Notes: generated by a model from the letters alone, not told the origin. Positions 35,938 through 46,240 are shown, numbered from the stretch's first letter. The stretch: 64,000 nt of DNA from Robertkochia solimangrovi (GCF_007279655.1 NZ_QKWN01000002.1:372001-436000), one strand, 5' to 3'. Numbers and translations: made by a program.

Positions 35938-36542
35938 TGAAACTGGTTATAATCGATTACGGAGCAGGTAACATTCAGAGTATCATCTTTGCATTTAAAA
36001 GATTAGGCCTTGAGGCAGTACTATCCAGTGATCCAACTGTGATCGCCTCCGCAGAACATGTGATCTTTCCCGGAGTTGGGGAGGCGAGCAGCGCCATGAG
36101 AAAATTAAGGGAGCATAATCTGGATCGCCTGATTCCGGATCTTAAACAGCCCGTGCTTGGTATTTGCCTTGGAATGCAACTCATGTGCAACCGATCGGAA
36201 GAAGGTAACACAGCAGGATTAGGGATTTTTGATCTGGATGTGAAACGATTCGACAATTCGGTTAAAGTGCCGCAGATCGGCTGGAATCAGGTCTACGATC
36301 TGAGTTCGGAACTTTTTGAAGGTATCGATGAAAACGAATATATGTATCTGGTCCATAGTTTTTATGCACCGCTGGGAGCAGACACGATCGCCAAAACAGA
36401 TTATGGTCTTAGCTATAGCACCGCACTTAAAAAGGATAATTTCTACGGTACACAGTTCCATCCGGAAAAAAGCAGTAATGCGGGTGCCGTATTGTTGCAA
36501 AACTTTCTTGAAATGAAATATCAACCAATATTAAATATATGA
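35937..36542 (+). CDS. hisH: Imidazole glycerol phosphate synthase, glutaminase subunit
   Basis: 201 residues, class I glutamine amidotransferase. Nucleophile Cys77 in LGICLGMQL, His-Glu in FHPEKS near 178, and PGVGEA at the oxyanion strand. Passes ammonia to HisF, encoded two genes downstream. Overlaps hisA by 4 bases (ATGA). Confidence 0.95.
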   Translation: MKLVIIDYGAGNIQSIIFAFKRLGLEAVLSSDPTVIASAEHVIFPGVGEASSAMRKLREHNLDRLIPDLKQPVLGICLGMQLMCNRSEEGNTAGLGIFDLDVKRFDNSVKVPQIGWNQVYDLSSELFEGIDENEYMYLVHSFYAPLGADTIAKTDYGLSYSTALKKDNFYGTQFHPEKSSNAGAVLLQNFLEMKYQPILNI

Positions 36543-37276
36543 GGATCATACCAGCCATAGATATTATTGAAGGTAAATGTGTTAGATTGTCAAAAGGTGA
36601 TTACAGCACCTCTAAGATCTATAACGACGATCCGCTGGAGGTTGCCAAACAATTTGAAGCTCATGGTATCCAAAACCTACATCTCGTGGATCTGGATGGC
36701 GCAAAGAGCAAACATATTGTGAATTACAGGATACTGGAGAAGATAGCTGGAAAAACGGGATTACAGATCGATTTTGGTGGTGGCTTGAAATCGGATGAAG
36801 ATTTGCGAATTGCCTTTGAATCGGGAGCCAAACAGATTACCGGAGGGAGTATTGCCGTTAAAGATCCGGAGATCTTTGAAAACTGGATCAGTATATGGGG
36901 AAATGACCGTATTATTCTCGGAGCTGATGCACATGATGAAAAAGTTGCGATCAGTGGATGGATAGAAGATTCCGGAAAGGACTTGTTGCCCTTTATTGAA
37001 GATTATTTGAATAAAGGCATACAATATGTTATCTGTACTGATATCGCTCGCGACGGAATGTTACAAGGACCTTCTTTTGCATTGTATGAAAAGATTTTAA
37101 ATGCCACTAAGGAAGCAGGGCAGGAGATCTCTCTCATCGCATCCGGAGGCATCTCAGAATTCAGTGAACTTCCTAAGCTTGCAACCCTGGGATGTGAGGG
37201 AGCTATTTTAGGTAAAGCATTCTATGAAGGCAGGATCAGTCTCAAACAACTGGAATCATATATTGTGAACGGGTAG
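36539..37276 (+). CDS. hisA: ProFAR isomerase (HisA)
   Basis: 245 residues, (beta-alpha)8 barrel homologous to HisF. Amadori isomerisation of Pro[16 protein letters not shown] with catalytic Asp8, and the C-terminal [13 protein letters not shown] with the second catalytic Asp near 167, then IASGGIS and GAILGKA phosphate-binding loops. Bacteroidota have a separate TrpF, so bifunctional PriA is not suggested. Confidence 0.95.
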   Translation: MRIIPAIDIIEGKCVRLSKGDYSTSKIYNDDPLEVAKQFEAHGIQNLHLVDLDGAKSKHIVNYRILEKIAGKTGLQIDFGGGLKSDEDLRIAFESGAKQITGGSIAVKDPEIFENWISIWGNDRIILGADAHDEKVAISGWIEDSGKDLLPFIEDYLNKGIQYVICTDIARDGMLQGPSFALYEKILNATKEAGQEISLIASGGISEFSELPKLATLGCEGAILGKAFYEGRISLKQLESYIVNG

Positions 37277-37323
37277 CTTTAAAAGTGTATTCATTCAAAA
37301 TTTTACAATCTTAAAAATACGTT

Positions 37324-38079
37324 ATGCTTACAAAAAGAATAATTCCATGTCTTGACATCAAAGACGGCAGAACCGTTAAGGGGGTTAATTTCCTGGAATT
37401 AAGAGATGCAGGGGATCCGGTTGAACTGGCAGAGATCTATGCAAATGAAGGAGCAGATGAGCTGGTCTTTCTGGATATTTCAGCGACTGAAGAAAAGCGA
37501 AGAACATTGGCGGAACTGGTACTACGTGTTGCGGAAAAAGTAAATATACCATTTACAGTAGGGGGCGGGATCTCTTCAGTGGAAGATGTGGACCTTCTCT
37601 TAAAATGCGGAGCTGACAAGGTTTCCGTAAATTCTGCTGCGGTGCGAAACCCCGATCTTATCAACGAATTATCTTCAAAATTCGGTGCGCAATGCGTAGT
37701 GGTAGCCATTGATGCCAGATTGGTGGACGGAAAATGGCTTGTACATCTTGTCGGAGGTAAAAAAGCGACCTCCATAGAGCTATTCTCCTGGGCAAAGGAA
37801 GCTCAAGACCGTGGTGCAGGGGAAATATTGTTTACGAGTATGGATCATGACGGTACCAAAAACGGTTTCGCTAATGAAACGCTGGCGGCGTTATCAGAAA
37901 TGTTACATATACCTGTGATCGCTTCCGGCGGTGCCGGAGCCGTTTCTCATTTTACAGATACCTTTATAGAAGGGAAAGCAGATGCTGCATTGGCAGCCAG
38001 TGTTTTCCATTATAAAGAGATCGGCATACCTTTTCTTAAAATCGAACTTAAAAAACAGGGAATACCCGTTAGACTATGA
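37324..38079 (+). CDS. hisF: Imidazole glycerol phosphate synthase, cyclase subunit
   Basis: 251 residues. Barrel partner of HisH; makes IGP and [20 protein letters not shown] with catalytic Asp11, [12 protein letters not shown], and [11 protein letters not shown] with the second catalytic Asp near 130, then ASGGAGA. A 47-base gap separates it from hisA, and it overlaps hisIE by 4 bases. Confidence 0.96.
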   Translation: MLTKRIIPCLDIKDGRTVKGVNFLELRDAGDPVELAEIYANEGADELVFLDISATEEKRRTLAELVLRVAEKVNIPFTVGGGISSVEDVDLLLKCGADKVSVNSAAVRNPDLINELSSKFGAQCVVVAIDARLVDGKWLVHLVGGKKATSIELFSWAKEAQDRGAGEILFTSMDHDGTKNGFANETLAALSEMLHIPVIASGGAGAVSHFTDTFIEGKADAALAASVFHYKEIGIPFLKIELKKQGIPVRL

Positions 38080-38684
38080 AAAATCTGAAGATAGATTTCG
38101 AAAAAAGCAAGGATGGTCTTGTGCCTGCAGTGATACAGGATGCAACCACATTAAAAGTACTGATGCTCGGCTATATGAACCGGGAAGCTTATGAAAAGAC
38201 CCTGGAAATTGGGAAAGTGACTTTTTTCAGCAGGTCGAAAGGTCGATTATGGACAAAAGGTGAGGAAAGCGGAAATTTTCTGAATGTTTCAGAACACAAG
38301 ATTGATTGCGATCGGGACACACTCCTTATTAAAGTATTTCCTGTCGGACCGGTTTGTCATACTGGTAGTGACACTTGCTGGGACGAAGAAAACACAGGCA
38401 GTACAGTATTTCTGGAAGAACTGGAGTCTGTGATTGCCAGTAGAAAACTTTCTGCAGATCCGGAAAAGAGCTATGTTTCTTCGCTGTTTGCGAAAGGTAT
38501 TAACAAAGTGGCTCAAAAGGTAGGAGAGGAAGCGGTTGAAACCGTGATCGAGGCCATGGATAACAATGATGAACTGTTCCTCAATGAAAGTGCGGATCTG
38601 TTATTCCACTACCTGATTTTATTACAGGCTAAGGGATATAAATTAAAAGATATTGTGGGAGTTCTAGAGGAAAGACACCGATGA
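38076..38684 (+). CDS. hisIE: Bifunctional phosphoribosyl-AMP cyclohydrolase / phosphoribosyl-ATP pyrophosphatase
   Basis: 202 residues. N-terminal HisI (to about 110): [16 protein letters not shown] and the zinc cysteines in [13 protein letters not shown]-terminal HisE: an all-alpha MazG-like domain with [13 protein letters not shown] metal-binding glutamates and a closing [14 protein letters not shown] segment. It is the last gene of the operon; no strong terminator is seen before corA. Confidence 0.96.
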   Translation: MKNLKIDFEKSKDGLVPAVIQDATTLKVLMLGYMNREAYEKTLEIGKVTFFSRSKGRLWTKGEESGNFLNVSEHKIDCDRDTLLIKVFPVGPVCHTGSDTCWDEENTGSTVFLEELESVIASRKLSADPEKSYVSSLFAKGINKVAQKVGEEAVETVIEAMDNNDELFLNESADLLFHYLILLQAKGYKLKDIVGVLEERHR

Positions 38685-38728
38685 TCAGTGCAATTTCCTT
38701 ATTTTTATAGAAATCTTACATCCGGAAC

Positions 38729-39823
38729 GTGAAAAAGAAAATCGATATACGCAGCGCTCTGAAGAAATCTTTCAGATCACAGCAAAAAGCGGGTAAAGCG
38801 CCCGGGTCTGTGATCTATCAGGGATTACGAAATACAGGGGTGTTCTCAGTACAACTTATAAAGTACAATAGTGAATCCTATGCCGAAGTGGACATTCCAG
38901 ATCTTCAAAACTGTAGTGCTGCGATCGAACCCGGCAAAGTGAACTGGGTTAATATTCAGGGCTTAAGTAAAGAGGATGAGATCGAGAAACTCGGTAAACA
39001 ATTCGGTTTGAATCCGCTGCTTCTTGAAGATACTGTAAATACCGGGTCCCGTCCCAAAATAGATGAATACGATAATTGCATCTTTATGGTGCTGAAAATG
39101 ATCTATCTGGACGATGAATATCATACGATCACAGAACATATAGCACTTGTTCTCATGGAAGATGTATTACTCCTTTTTCAGGAAGTTGAGATGGATGTTT
39201 TCGATCCTGTTCGAGCACGACTGAGTAATAAGCTCGGCAAGATCAGGGACCGCGGAGCCGATTATTTATTCTATGTGCTTATGGATGCCGTTATCGACCA
39301 GTATTTTATCGTCTTGGAAAATGTCTATGACAAGATTGAAGCACTTGAAAACAGAGTTTTCAGCGATTCGAATTCAGATAAGGATACGGTTAACGAGATT
39401 CAATTGCTGAAAAAGGAAGTGATGCAGATCCGCAAATATATCAGACCGGTTAAGGAATTGGTCGGACACTTATTAAAGACAGAACATACACTGGTGAAAC
39501 CTGACACCAAATTATTCCTCAGGGATGCCTATGATCACATCACACAAATCGCAGAGAATACCGAGATGTACCTGGAAATGGCAATGAACCTGATGGATGT
39601 CCATATGAGTAACGTGAGTAATAAGATGAATGAAGTCATGAAAGTATTGACGATCATGGCCAGTATTTTTATCCCGCTGACCTTCATTGCCGGTGTCTAT
39701 GGAATGAACTTTCGCAATATGCCCGAACTTAACAGTCCTTACGGCTACTATATCGTATGGGGTATCATGATTCTGGTATTCGTGATCATGATCCTCTATT
39801 TTAAACGAAAACGCTGGCTTTGA
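38729..39823 (+). CDS. corA: CorA-family magnesium/cobalt transporter
   Basis: 364 residues from a GTG start, the only candidate near the conserved N-terminus. A large cytoplasmic funnel domain, a long stalk helix (IQLLKKEVMQIRKYI), two C-terminal membrane spans (about 300-322 and 337-357), and the selectivity loop GMN in YGMNF between them. The tail is KRKRWL-like, typical of CorA. It follows hisIE by 44 bases, so read-through from the his operon is possible. Confidence 0.93.
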   Translation: MKKKIDIRSALKKSFRSQQKAGKAPGSVIYQGLRNTGVFSVQLIKYNSESYAEVDIPDLQNCSAAIEPGKVNWVNIQGLSKEDEIEKLGKQFGLNPLLLEDTVNTGSRPKIDEYDNCIFMVLKMIYLDDEYHTITEHIALVLMEDVLLLFQEVEMDVFDPVRARLSNKLGKIRDRGADYLFYVLMDAVIDQYFIVLENVYDKIEALENRVFSDSNSDKDTVNEIQLLKKEVMQIRKYIRPVKELVGHLLKTEHTLVKPDTKLFLRDAYDHITQIAENTEMYLEMAMNLMDVHMSNVSNKMNEVMKVLTIMASIFIPLTFIAGVYGMNFRNMPELNSPYGYYIVWGIMILVFVIMILYFKRKRWL

Positions 39824-40711
39824 TCAACGGAAAAGATCGGAAGAAAGGTAACGATCTCCACGATCACAAATTATAACTACAATTATTCCTTCTTCCAAAT
39901 CTTCGATAAGTTTAAGAGCGGCTGCCACTGCGCCACCACTGCTCATTCCAGCAAAAACCCCTTCTTCTTTGGCCAGACGTACCGCCATATCGGCTGCTTC
40001 ATCCTGGCTAACTTCGATGATACGGTCTACTCTTTCCGGCTTAAAGATACCCGGAAGGTAAGCTTCAGGCCATTTTCGGATACCCGGAATGCTAGAATTA
40101 TCTGTAGGCTGAACCCCAACAATGGTTATGGTTTCTTTTTTTTCCTTCAAATAGGCAGAAGTACCCATTATGGTTCCTGTTGTCCCCATGGAAGAGACGA
40201 AATGCGTGATCTGCCCCTCGGTATCTTTCCAGATTTCAGGTCCCGTAGTTTTATAATGGGCTTTCCAATTATCATCATTGCCGAACTGATTCACCATTTT
40301 ATACCCTTCATTTTTCACCTTCGCTTCGGCATAATCACGGGATCCCTCAATGCCTCGGTCTGCCGGAGTCAGTGTAACCTTAGCTCCATAGGCTCTCATG
40401 GTCAGCACCCGTTCTTCGGTCGAATTTTCAGGCATTACCAATTCGATGCTCAGCTTGAATAAGCTGGCGATCATGGCCAGAGCGATGCCTGTATTACCAC
40501 TTGTAGCTTCGATCAATGGAGTGTTCGATGTGATCTCACCACGATCCAAAGCACTTTTGATCATATTATAGGCCGGTCTGTCCTTTACGCTTCCTCCCGG
40601 ATTATTACCTTCCAGCTTAAAAAATAATTTAACTCCGGGTTTTTTATTGAGGGTTTGTGAAATGACAATCGGGGTGTTACCGATCTCATCGAGTATGGTC
40701 TTATTTATCAT
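39824..40711 (-). CDS. cysM: Cysteine synthase (O-acetylserine sulfhydrylase)
   Basis: 295 residues from ATG at 40711; upstream in-frame codons read into cysE and are not used. Beta-family PLP enzyme: makes cysteine from O-acetylserine and sulfide. PLP Lys in NPGGSVKDRPA, the TSGNTG asparagine loop, SSMGTTGTIMG phosphate loop, and GMSSGGA. Closer in feel to CysM than CysK, but the sulfur donor preference is uncertain. Overlaps cysE by 11 bases, so translationally coupled. Confidence 0.9.
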   Translation of the reverse strand: MINKTILDEIGNTPIVISQTLNKKPGVKLFFKLEGNNPGGSVKDRPAYNMIKSALDRGEITSNTPLIEATSGNTGIALAMIASLFKLSIELVMPENSTEERVLTMRAYGAKVTLTPADRGIEGSRDYAEAKVKNEGYKMVNQFGNDDNWKAHYKTTGPEIWKDTEGQITHFVSSMGTTGTIMGTSAYLKEKKETITIVGVQPTDNSSIPGIRKWPEAYLPGIFKPERVDRIIEVSQDEAADMAVRLAKEEGVFAGMSSGGAVAAALKLIEDLEEGIIVVIICDRGDRYLSSDLFR

Positions 40712-41489
40712 TAGAGGCTGTTTTGATCTTAATTTCTGGGGTGTGTGATACGATGGAATTCGGCGGAATAGAAGAGGTGATCCAAACGTTACCACCGATG
40801 ATACTATTGGCACCAACCACCGTTTTACCTCCAAGGATCGTGGCATTCGCATAAATCGTCACATTGTCTTCGATCGTAGGATGACGTTTGGTGTTTTGTA
40901 AGTCCTTATCAACATAAAGTGCTCCCAGTGTCACACCCTGATATATTTTCACATTGTCTTTTATAACGGTGGTTTCTCCGATCACTACACCGGTGGCATG
41001 ATCTATGAAGAAGGAACGACCGATCTGTGCTCCGGGATTGATATCGACCCCTGTAATTCTATGGGCATATTCCGTCATCAGGCGTGGAACAAAAGGGAAA
41101 CCTTCCTTGTAAAGTTCATGCGCTAATCGGTAGATCGCGATCGCATAGAATCCGGGATAGCACAAGTAAACCTCTTCCACAGATAGGGAAGCCGGATCGT
41201 TTCTGGCTATGGAACAAGCATCGAGATTTAGTTTTTCCAGGATATCCGGCAAACGACTCGTATATTTATCCCAAAGTTTGATGCATGGGCGTTCGATGTT
41301 CCAGCAGGCAAGATCTACAAGTATTTCAAAATCCTCTCTTAATTCCTTCATGTTCGTACGAACATCTGTTTCGGAATCGAATAGCGTATAAAATAATTTA
41401 TTTGTAAATTCTTCAGCTTTTTCTTTTAACCTGAAACGAAGGTTCGGAATCTTTTTATGCTGCTCTATGTTTTTTATCAGATCATCCAT
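40701..41489 (-). CDS. cysE: Serine O-acetyltransferase
   Basis: 262 residues. Makes O-acetylserine for the downstream cysM. Helical N-terminus, then hexapeptide beta-helix from about 145: TGVDINPGAQIGRSFFIDHATGVVIGET includes the catalytic Asp-His pair. The C-terminus ends in ASNDK, without the terminal isoleucine that inserts into the CysK active site in enterobacterial cysteine synthase complexes, so such a complex may not form. First gene of a two-gene cysteine operon. Confidence 0.93.
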   Translation of the reverse strand: MDDLIKNIEQHKKIPNLRFRLKEKAEEFTNKLFYTLFDSETDVRTNMKELREDFEILVDLACWNIERPCIKLWDKYTSRLPDILEKLNLDACSIARNDPASLSVEEVYLCYPGFYAIAIYRLAHELYKEGFPFVPRLMTEYAHRITGVDINPGAQIGRSFFIDHATGVVIGETTVIKDNVKIYQGVTLGALYVDKDLQNTKRHPTIEDNVTIYANATILGGKTVVGANSIIGGNVWITSSIPPNSIVSHTPEIKIKTASNDK

Positions 41490-41589
41490 CGGGTTAACGG
41501 ATTATGTGTTATTCAAATTTACTAATTTAATGTTCCGAAGTCGCTAATTTAAGTCAAGTTTATATTAAAACATAAAATCTATAGAAATA

Positions 41590-42270
41590 ATGGACTATTC
41601 TACAATTGACATATCAATTTTAAATATGCTAACGGCACTTAAAACCAACAATAATCGAGAGTGGTTTGAGGCAAATAAAAAAGAGTTCAAGACGGAAGAA
41701 CAGAAAGCAAAGAAATTCTTCAACAACGTACATCAGGCATTACAACAACATGATGAAGTCGATAAAATGAAAATGTTCAGGATCTACAGAGATGTGCGAT
41801 TTTCAGCAGACAAGACACCTTATAAAACACATTTTTCTTCCAGTTTCCATAGAGTAAAACCACGGTTAAGAGGAGGCTATTACCTGCATATTGAACCTGG
41901 AAATTCGTTTTTGGCAACCGGATTCTGGAACCCGGAAAAAAGCGATCTCGAACGCATACGCCGTGAATTCGCTATGGATGATGAAGAAATTCGACACATC
42001 ATGGAGCAACCGGAATTTAAAAATACTTTTGGCTCCTTAGTAGGTGATGAGCTCAAGACGGCACCAAAAGGCTATGATCGCGATCACAAAGCGATAGACC
42101 TTATCAGAAAGAAACAATATATAGCGACCCGTAAATTTACAGACAAAGAAGTTCTCGATCCGGATTTTGCCGAAGTCGTTAATAAAAGTTTCCGTGTGAT
42201 TCGGCCGTTCTTCGATTATATGAGCGAAGTATTAACCACCGATCTCAATGGTATATCTCTTATCGAGTAA
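41590..42270 (+). CDS. DUF2461-domain protein
   Basis: 226 residues. Recognised by LKTNNNREWFEANKKEF near residue 13 and by FRIYRDVRFSADKTPYKTHF near 70, both DUF2461 signatures. Then YYLHIEPGNSFLATGFW. Family found widely in Bacteroidota and fungi; no known reaction. Soluble, no signal peptide. Convergent with the 135-residue gene. Confidence 0.85.
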   Translation: MDYSTIDISILNMLTALKTNNNREWFEANKKEFKTEEQKAKKFFNNVHQALQQHDEVDKMKMFRIYRDVRFSADKTPYKTHFSSSFHRVKPRLRGGYYLHIEPGNSFLATGFWNPEKSDLERIRREFAMDDEEIRHIMEQPEFKNTFGSLVGDELKTAPKGYDRDHKAIDLIRKKQYIATRKFTDKEVLDPDFAEVVNKSFRVIRPFFDYMSEVLTTDLNGISLIE

Positions 42271-42287
42271 AAGGAAGTGGGAGAGGG

Positions 42288-42695
42288 TCAGGCTACGAAT
42301 TCCTCTTCGAGGAGTTGTAGTCGATCCTTCAACATTTCCACTACCTGATTCATCATCCGCTTATTTAATGCGGAAGAATTATCGATATAGCATAAATATT
42401 CTTCTACGGTAAACTGACCGATAACCATCCCCTTTAAAGAATTTCGAAATTTGATATCCTTTTGGATGGCATTTTCAATATAGGTCATTTTCTTTTCGAG
42501 ACTTAATGAAAAGAATACACCTTTATGTTTGTTGGCATAATTCTTAAATGCTTCAACAAGCAGTTCTTGTTGCATCTTGATCACCGGACGAAGCGTTTGG
42601 TTTTGAAAACGTTCATCTTTACTCATGGAATCATAGACAATTGCGCTTGGGATTTCAGGACGCAGACGAATCAGGTCCTCTGTTCTGGATGCCAT
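42288..42695 (-). CDS. Conserved hypothetical helical protein
   Basis: 135 residues, almost all alpha-helical by composition (KMQQELLVEAFKNYANKHK, then MMNQVVEMLKDRLQLLEEEF). I recall relatives being labelled 'glyoxalase' in databases, but I see none of the paired His/Glu beta-alpha-beta motifs of that fold, so that label looks wrong. No known motif. Separate transcript, ending 17 bases from DUF2461. Confidence 0.65.
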   Translation of the reverse strand: MASRTEDLIRLRPEIPSAIVYDSMSKDERFQNQTLRPVIKMQQELLVEAFKNYANKHKGVFFSLSLEKKMTYIENAIQKDIKFRNSLKGMVIGQFTVEEYLCYIDNSSALNKRMMNQVVEMLKDRLQLLEEEFVA

Positions 42696-42836
42696 ATTAA
42701 AGAAGTTTTCTTAAATTTAGGAATAATAAACGCTGTGTGTTAGTAGCCTTACCTAACTTTTCAACCATCTTATAAACAATAACAGAATTTTAATATAAAA
42801 AAGCGCTGTATACCCTTAATTTAGAGGAAAAATAAA

Positions 42837-44192
42837 ATGATTACTACCATAAATCCATATACAGGCAAAGAACTTGCCCGATATGAAGAACTCTCCCAAA
42901 ATGAAATCAAAGAACGTCTGAAACTTGGAAATGAGACCTTTTTAAAATGGCGTAAATCAAGTTTCGAACTTCGCAGTTCACATATGTACCGTTTATCAGA
43001 ACTTTTGAAAGAACGAAAGGAGGAATATGGAAAGGTGATCAGCGAAGAAATGGGTAAGCCTATTACCCAGGCGGCAGCCGAAGTTGAAAAATGCGCATGG
43101 GTATGTGAATATTATGCGGAGCATGCTGTATCATTCTTACAGGATGAGGCTATCAAGACCGATGCAAACCATAGTTATATTCGTTTTGATCCGCTTGGAT
43201 TAATACTGGCTGTCATGCCCTGGAATTATCCTTTCTGGCAGGTTTTCAGATTTGTGGCTCCTGCTTTAATGGCGGGTAATACCGGAGTTTTAAAGCATGC
43301 CTCTTCCGTTATGCATAGCGCTAACCTTATTGAAGAAGTAATCCTTGATGCCGGCTTTCCTGTAGGATGTTTCCAAAATCTTGTCATCGGAAGTGATAAA
43401 GTGGAAAGCATTCTCAGAAATCCCCTGGTTAAAGCCGTTACGCTGACCGGTAGTGAAGGAGCAGGGAAGGCTGTGTCTTCGACCGCAGCTTCTGAAATCA
43501 AAAAATCCGTCCTGGAATTAGGGGGTAGTAACGCGTTTATCGTTCTGGATGATGCCGATATTGACACCAGTGTAGCTCTTGCTGTGAATGCACGTTATCA
43601 GAATACAGGACAAAGCTGTATCGCAGCCAAAAGATTATTGTTACAAGAAGGCATCGCTACAAAATTCCTTAAGAAATTCATCAAGGCTGTCGAACATCTT
43701 AAAGTTGGTGACCCTGCAGATAAAGAAACCTATATCGGGGTTTTGGCAAGAGAGGATCTTGCCAAAACCATGGAAGAACAATTACAAAGATCTATTGAGA
43801 TGGGGGCAGAGATTCTAACGGGTGGAAAAAGAGATGGCGCTTTCTTCGCACCTACGGTAGTGGATAATGTTACGGTCGATATGCCTGTATTCAGAGAAGA
43901 AACTTTTGGTCCGTTGCTTACAGTGAATCGTTTCAAAGATATTCAGGAAGCGATTGACCTATCTAATGATTCCGCATTCGGTCTCGGCGTTACGATCTGC
44001 ACCGGTAATATATCTACGATAGAAAATTATGTGAGTGATTTCAATGAAGGAGCTGTTTTTATCAATGACCTCGTTAAATCTGATCCCAGACTTCCTTTTG
44101 GAGGGGTCAAGCGATCTGGATTCGGACGCGAGCTCAGTCAGCTCGGAATCCGTGAGTTTGTGAACGCAAAGACTGTTTACATAAAGCGATAG
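42837..44192 (+). CDS. NAD(P)-dependent succinate-semialdehyde dehydrogenase-like aldehyde dehydrogenase
   Basis: 451 residues, ALDH superfamily. MPWNYPFWQVFR near 129, catalytic Glu in LELGGSNAF near 230, catalytic Cys in NTGQSCIAAKR near 263, and PFGGVKRSGFGREL near the end. The short N-terminus and overall match are those of the succinate-semialdehyde dehydrogenase Sad/GabD1 group. No GABA transaminase lies nearby, so the physiological substrate is inferred only. Confidence 0.85.
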   Translation: MITTINPYTGKELARYEELSQNEIKERLKLGNETFLKWRKSSFELRSSHMYRLSELLKERKEEYGKVISEEMGKPITQAAAEVEKCAWVCEYYAEHAVSFLQDEAIKTDANHSYIRFDPLGLILAVMPWNYPFWQVFRFVAPALMAGNTGVLKHASSVMHSANLIEEVILDAGFPVGCFQNLVIGSDKVESILRNPLVKAVTLTGSEGAGKAVSSTAASEIKKSVLELGGSNAFIVLDDADIDTSVALAVNARYQNTGQSCIAAKRLLLQEGIATKFLKKFIKAVEHLKVGDPADKETYIGVLAREDLAKTMEEQLQRSIEMGAEILTGGKRDGAFFAPTVVDNVTVDMPVFREETFGPLLTVNRFKDIQEAIDLSNDSAFGLGVTICTGNISTIENYVSDFNEGAVFINDLVKSDPRLPFGGVKRSGFGRELSQLGIREFVNAKTVYIKR

Positions 44193-44264
44193 CTTAATAT
44201 TCAGGTGATAAGGCGTTTTATTACAGTACGTTGGAGTGTCGCTTCTGCGAAATACAATTGGCCG

Positions 44265-44459
44265 CTAAGAGCAGGTAATCTCTCTTTTTAGACAAGAAAT
44301 CTCACACCCTGTACGCTGGGGTTCTATCGGACATACCTGTGAACTGTTATTTATCGCTTCGGTTTTTACAAGTTCCGATTCCGAACAATCGGTAATTTTA
44401 AGAGTGTAATTCAGGGCTGCGGTCATCAGAAGGATGAGTAAATAAATGATAGTCTTCAT
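44265..44459 (-). CDS. Small secreted cysteine-rich protein, unknown
   Basis: 64 residues. A short hydrophobic N-terminus (IIYLLILLMTAAL) looks like a signal peptide or anchor, followed by a polar segment with five cysteines (DCSE, VCPI, GCEISC, TCS). If exported, these could form disulfides. It resembles no family I know. It could be a chance frame, but the signal-plus-cysteine pattern and the otherwise empty flanks make it plausible. Confidence 0.42.
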   Translation of the reverse strand: MKTIIYLLILLMTAALNYTLKITDCSESELVKTEAINNSSQVCPIEPQRTGCEISCLKREITCS

Positions 44460-44611
44460 CGTATTTAAGTTTTAGTCAGCAACTTAAAGGTATTCCTTCT
44501 TTGGTTACACAGTCTTTTACTTAAGATTTATTTACCAAAAGATTAACGCAGCAGTTCAGGTATTTATAATCTTTTTAGGAAATAATTATAAAAACTTTAA
44601 GGTATTCAAAT

Positions 44612-44830
44612 TTAAGAGTTCATCGGATGATCCTCATACCAGTCATCGAAGTTACGGGTCGTGGTATAATTATCGGTTAAAACCCGGTACACCATATAAA
44701 TGATCAGGATTTGTCCGGCAACCATCATGTAGAACATAAGGTCGAATGCCAGGTTGAGCTGTATCATAAAGACAAAGCAGATCAGAAATGCAGTCACGAC
44801 CACAACCAGTGGAATAACAGAACTTTTCAT
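44612..44830 (-). CDS. Small two-span membrane protein
   Basis: 72 residues. Two clear membrane helices (about 5-25 and 30-50), then a polar tail with FDDWYEDHPMNS. The same tail type occurs in small flavobacterial membrane proteins of unknown role. Next to the MscS channel gene on the same strand with a 72-base gap; a link is possible but unproven. Confidence 0.68.
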   Translation of the reverse strand: MKSSVIPLVVVVTAFLICFVFMIQLNLAFDLMFYMMVAGQILIIYMVYRVLTDNYTTTRNFDDWYEDHPMNS

Positions 44831-44902
44831 GAGTATTTCTTTTATTATTAAAGTAATGAAAACCCATGACTTATACTGTTAATGTTCAGCTAACATTCAA
44901 TG

Positions 44903-46174
44903 TCAGCCATTAAAACCTTTGAGGTCACTGCCGGCAGGTGATTCAAAAATTTCAAGATCGAAATAGGGTACAGCGGCAATGATATGTTCAAAAATATCAG
45001 CCATAATCCTTTCGTAATTCTCCCATCGCTTGTCTGCAGAAAAAGCATAGATCTCAAGTGGAATTCCTTGTGGAGTGGGAGCCAGATGTCTGGTCATAAT
45101 CATCAGTTCCTTATTGATAGCAGGATGATTATTAAGATACAGGTCGCAATACTTTCTGAAGATACCCAAATTGGTCTGATTTCTTCCATTCACAAATAGA
45201 TGTTTATCGATCTCATTTTCCCGGTTAAATTTATCGATATCTCTTTGCCGGTGATCGATATAGCTTTTAATCGCCTGAATCTCTGAAAACCTGTTGAGAT
45301 CTTCTTCAGATAGAAATTTTACACTTGATGATTTGAGGTAGATCGCTCTTCGGATTCGCCTTCCGCCGCTTACCTGCATTCCCCTCCAGTTTTTGAAGGA
45401 ATCAGAGATAAGTGAATAGGTAGGAAGGGTAGTGATCGTATTGTCGAAGTTCTGCACCTTAACGGTGGTTAAATTGATCTCTATCACATCTCCATCGGCA
45501 CCGAATTTTTCATGAGTGATCCAGTCACCGATCCTAACCATGTCGTTTACCGAAACCTGTATACTCGCTACAAACCCCAGTATCGTATCTCTGAAGATCA
45601 ATAGGAGAATCGCGGAAGCTGCTCCCAGAGTAGTTAGGAAGGTTCTTATCGATTGATCTGCAAGCTCTGAAAATATCACCAGAATTGCGAAGCCCCATAC
45701 CACCATGATCACGATCTGGGAATAACTATCCAAAGGTTTGTCGTGGAAGTAGGGCTTGGTGCGGAGATAGGCTTTGGTTGATTTTATAATACTCCGAATG
45801 ATCCAGACCACCAAAATGATCAGATAAATATCCGTAGCCTTTCTGAAGAACAATTCAAGCGCAGGAAAACCACTGAACGTATAGGGGATCAGGTGATCGA
45901 AGATAATGAACGGTATTACATGAGCTGTATACTTCGGGAAGTTACTCTGCGCCAGATGATCATCGAAAGAAGTCTTTGTTGAATTAGAAAAAATATTAAA
46001 CGCGCGAATGATCACACGCCTCAGGACATAATCAAGAACAAAGATCAAAACAAGAACAACCGCAACATTTACCAGCAGGTTTAAATAAGCGGCGGTATCC
46101 TGAGAATATCCGTTTTCAAGTAAAACATCATGAATATAACAGGAGGCGGTCTTTAACCAATTTTCTAATTCCAT
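44903..46174 (-). CDS. Mechanosensitive channel, MscS family (YbdG-like)
   Basis: 423 residues. About five N-terminal spans, then the MscS pore and beta domain: GAASAILLLIFRDTILGFVASIQVSVNDMVRIGDWI (positions about 182-218, quoted in part) is the diagnostic run. Then the C-terminal cytoplasmic domain with LPTYSLISDSFKNW. The size and the extended C-domain match the YbdG/MscM type rather than the small MscS. Opens under membrane tension at low osmolarity. Own promoter box upstream. Confidence 0.9.
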   Translation of the reverse strand: MELENWLKTASCYIHDVLLENGYSQDTAAYLNLLVNVAVVLVLIFVLDYVLRRVIIRAFNIFSNSTKTSFDDHLAQSNFPKYTAHVIPFIIFDHLIPYTFSGFPALELFFRKATDIYLIILVVWIIRSIIKSTKAYLRTKPYFHDKPLDSYSQIVIMVVWGFAILVIFSELADQSIRTFLTTLGAASAILLLIFRDTILGFVASIQVSVNDMVRIGDWITHEKFGADGDVIEINLTTVKVQNFDNTITTLPTYSLISDSFKNWRGMQVSGGRRIRRAIYLKSSSVKFLSEEDLNRFSEIQAIKSYIDHRQRDIDKFNRENEIDKHLFVNGRNQTNLGIFRKYCDLYLNNHPAINKELMIMTRHLAPTPQGIPLEIYAFSADKRWENYERIMADIFEHIIAAVPYFDLEIFESPAGSDLKGFNG

Positions 46175-46194
46175 AATACTACTAAAAATCGCTA

Positions 46195-46202
46195 CAAAAA
46201 TA
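46195..46202 (-). promoter_or_regulatory. -7 box of the MscS-family gene
   Basis: TATTTTTG on the minus strand, an exact TAnnTTTG match, 20 bases before the start codon. No clear -33 element. Confidence 0.45.
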
Positions 46203-46240
46203 AGGCAATTTTAGTACCGAAAAAAAAGTATGAAGCCTGA

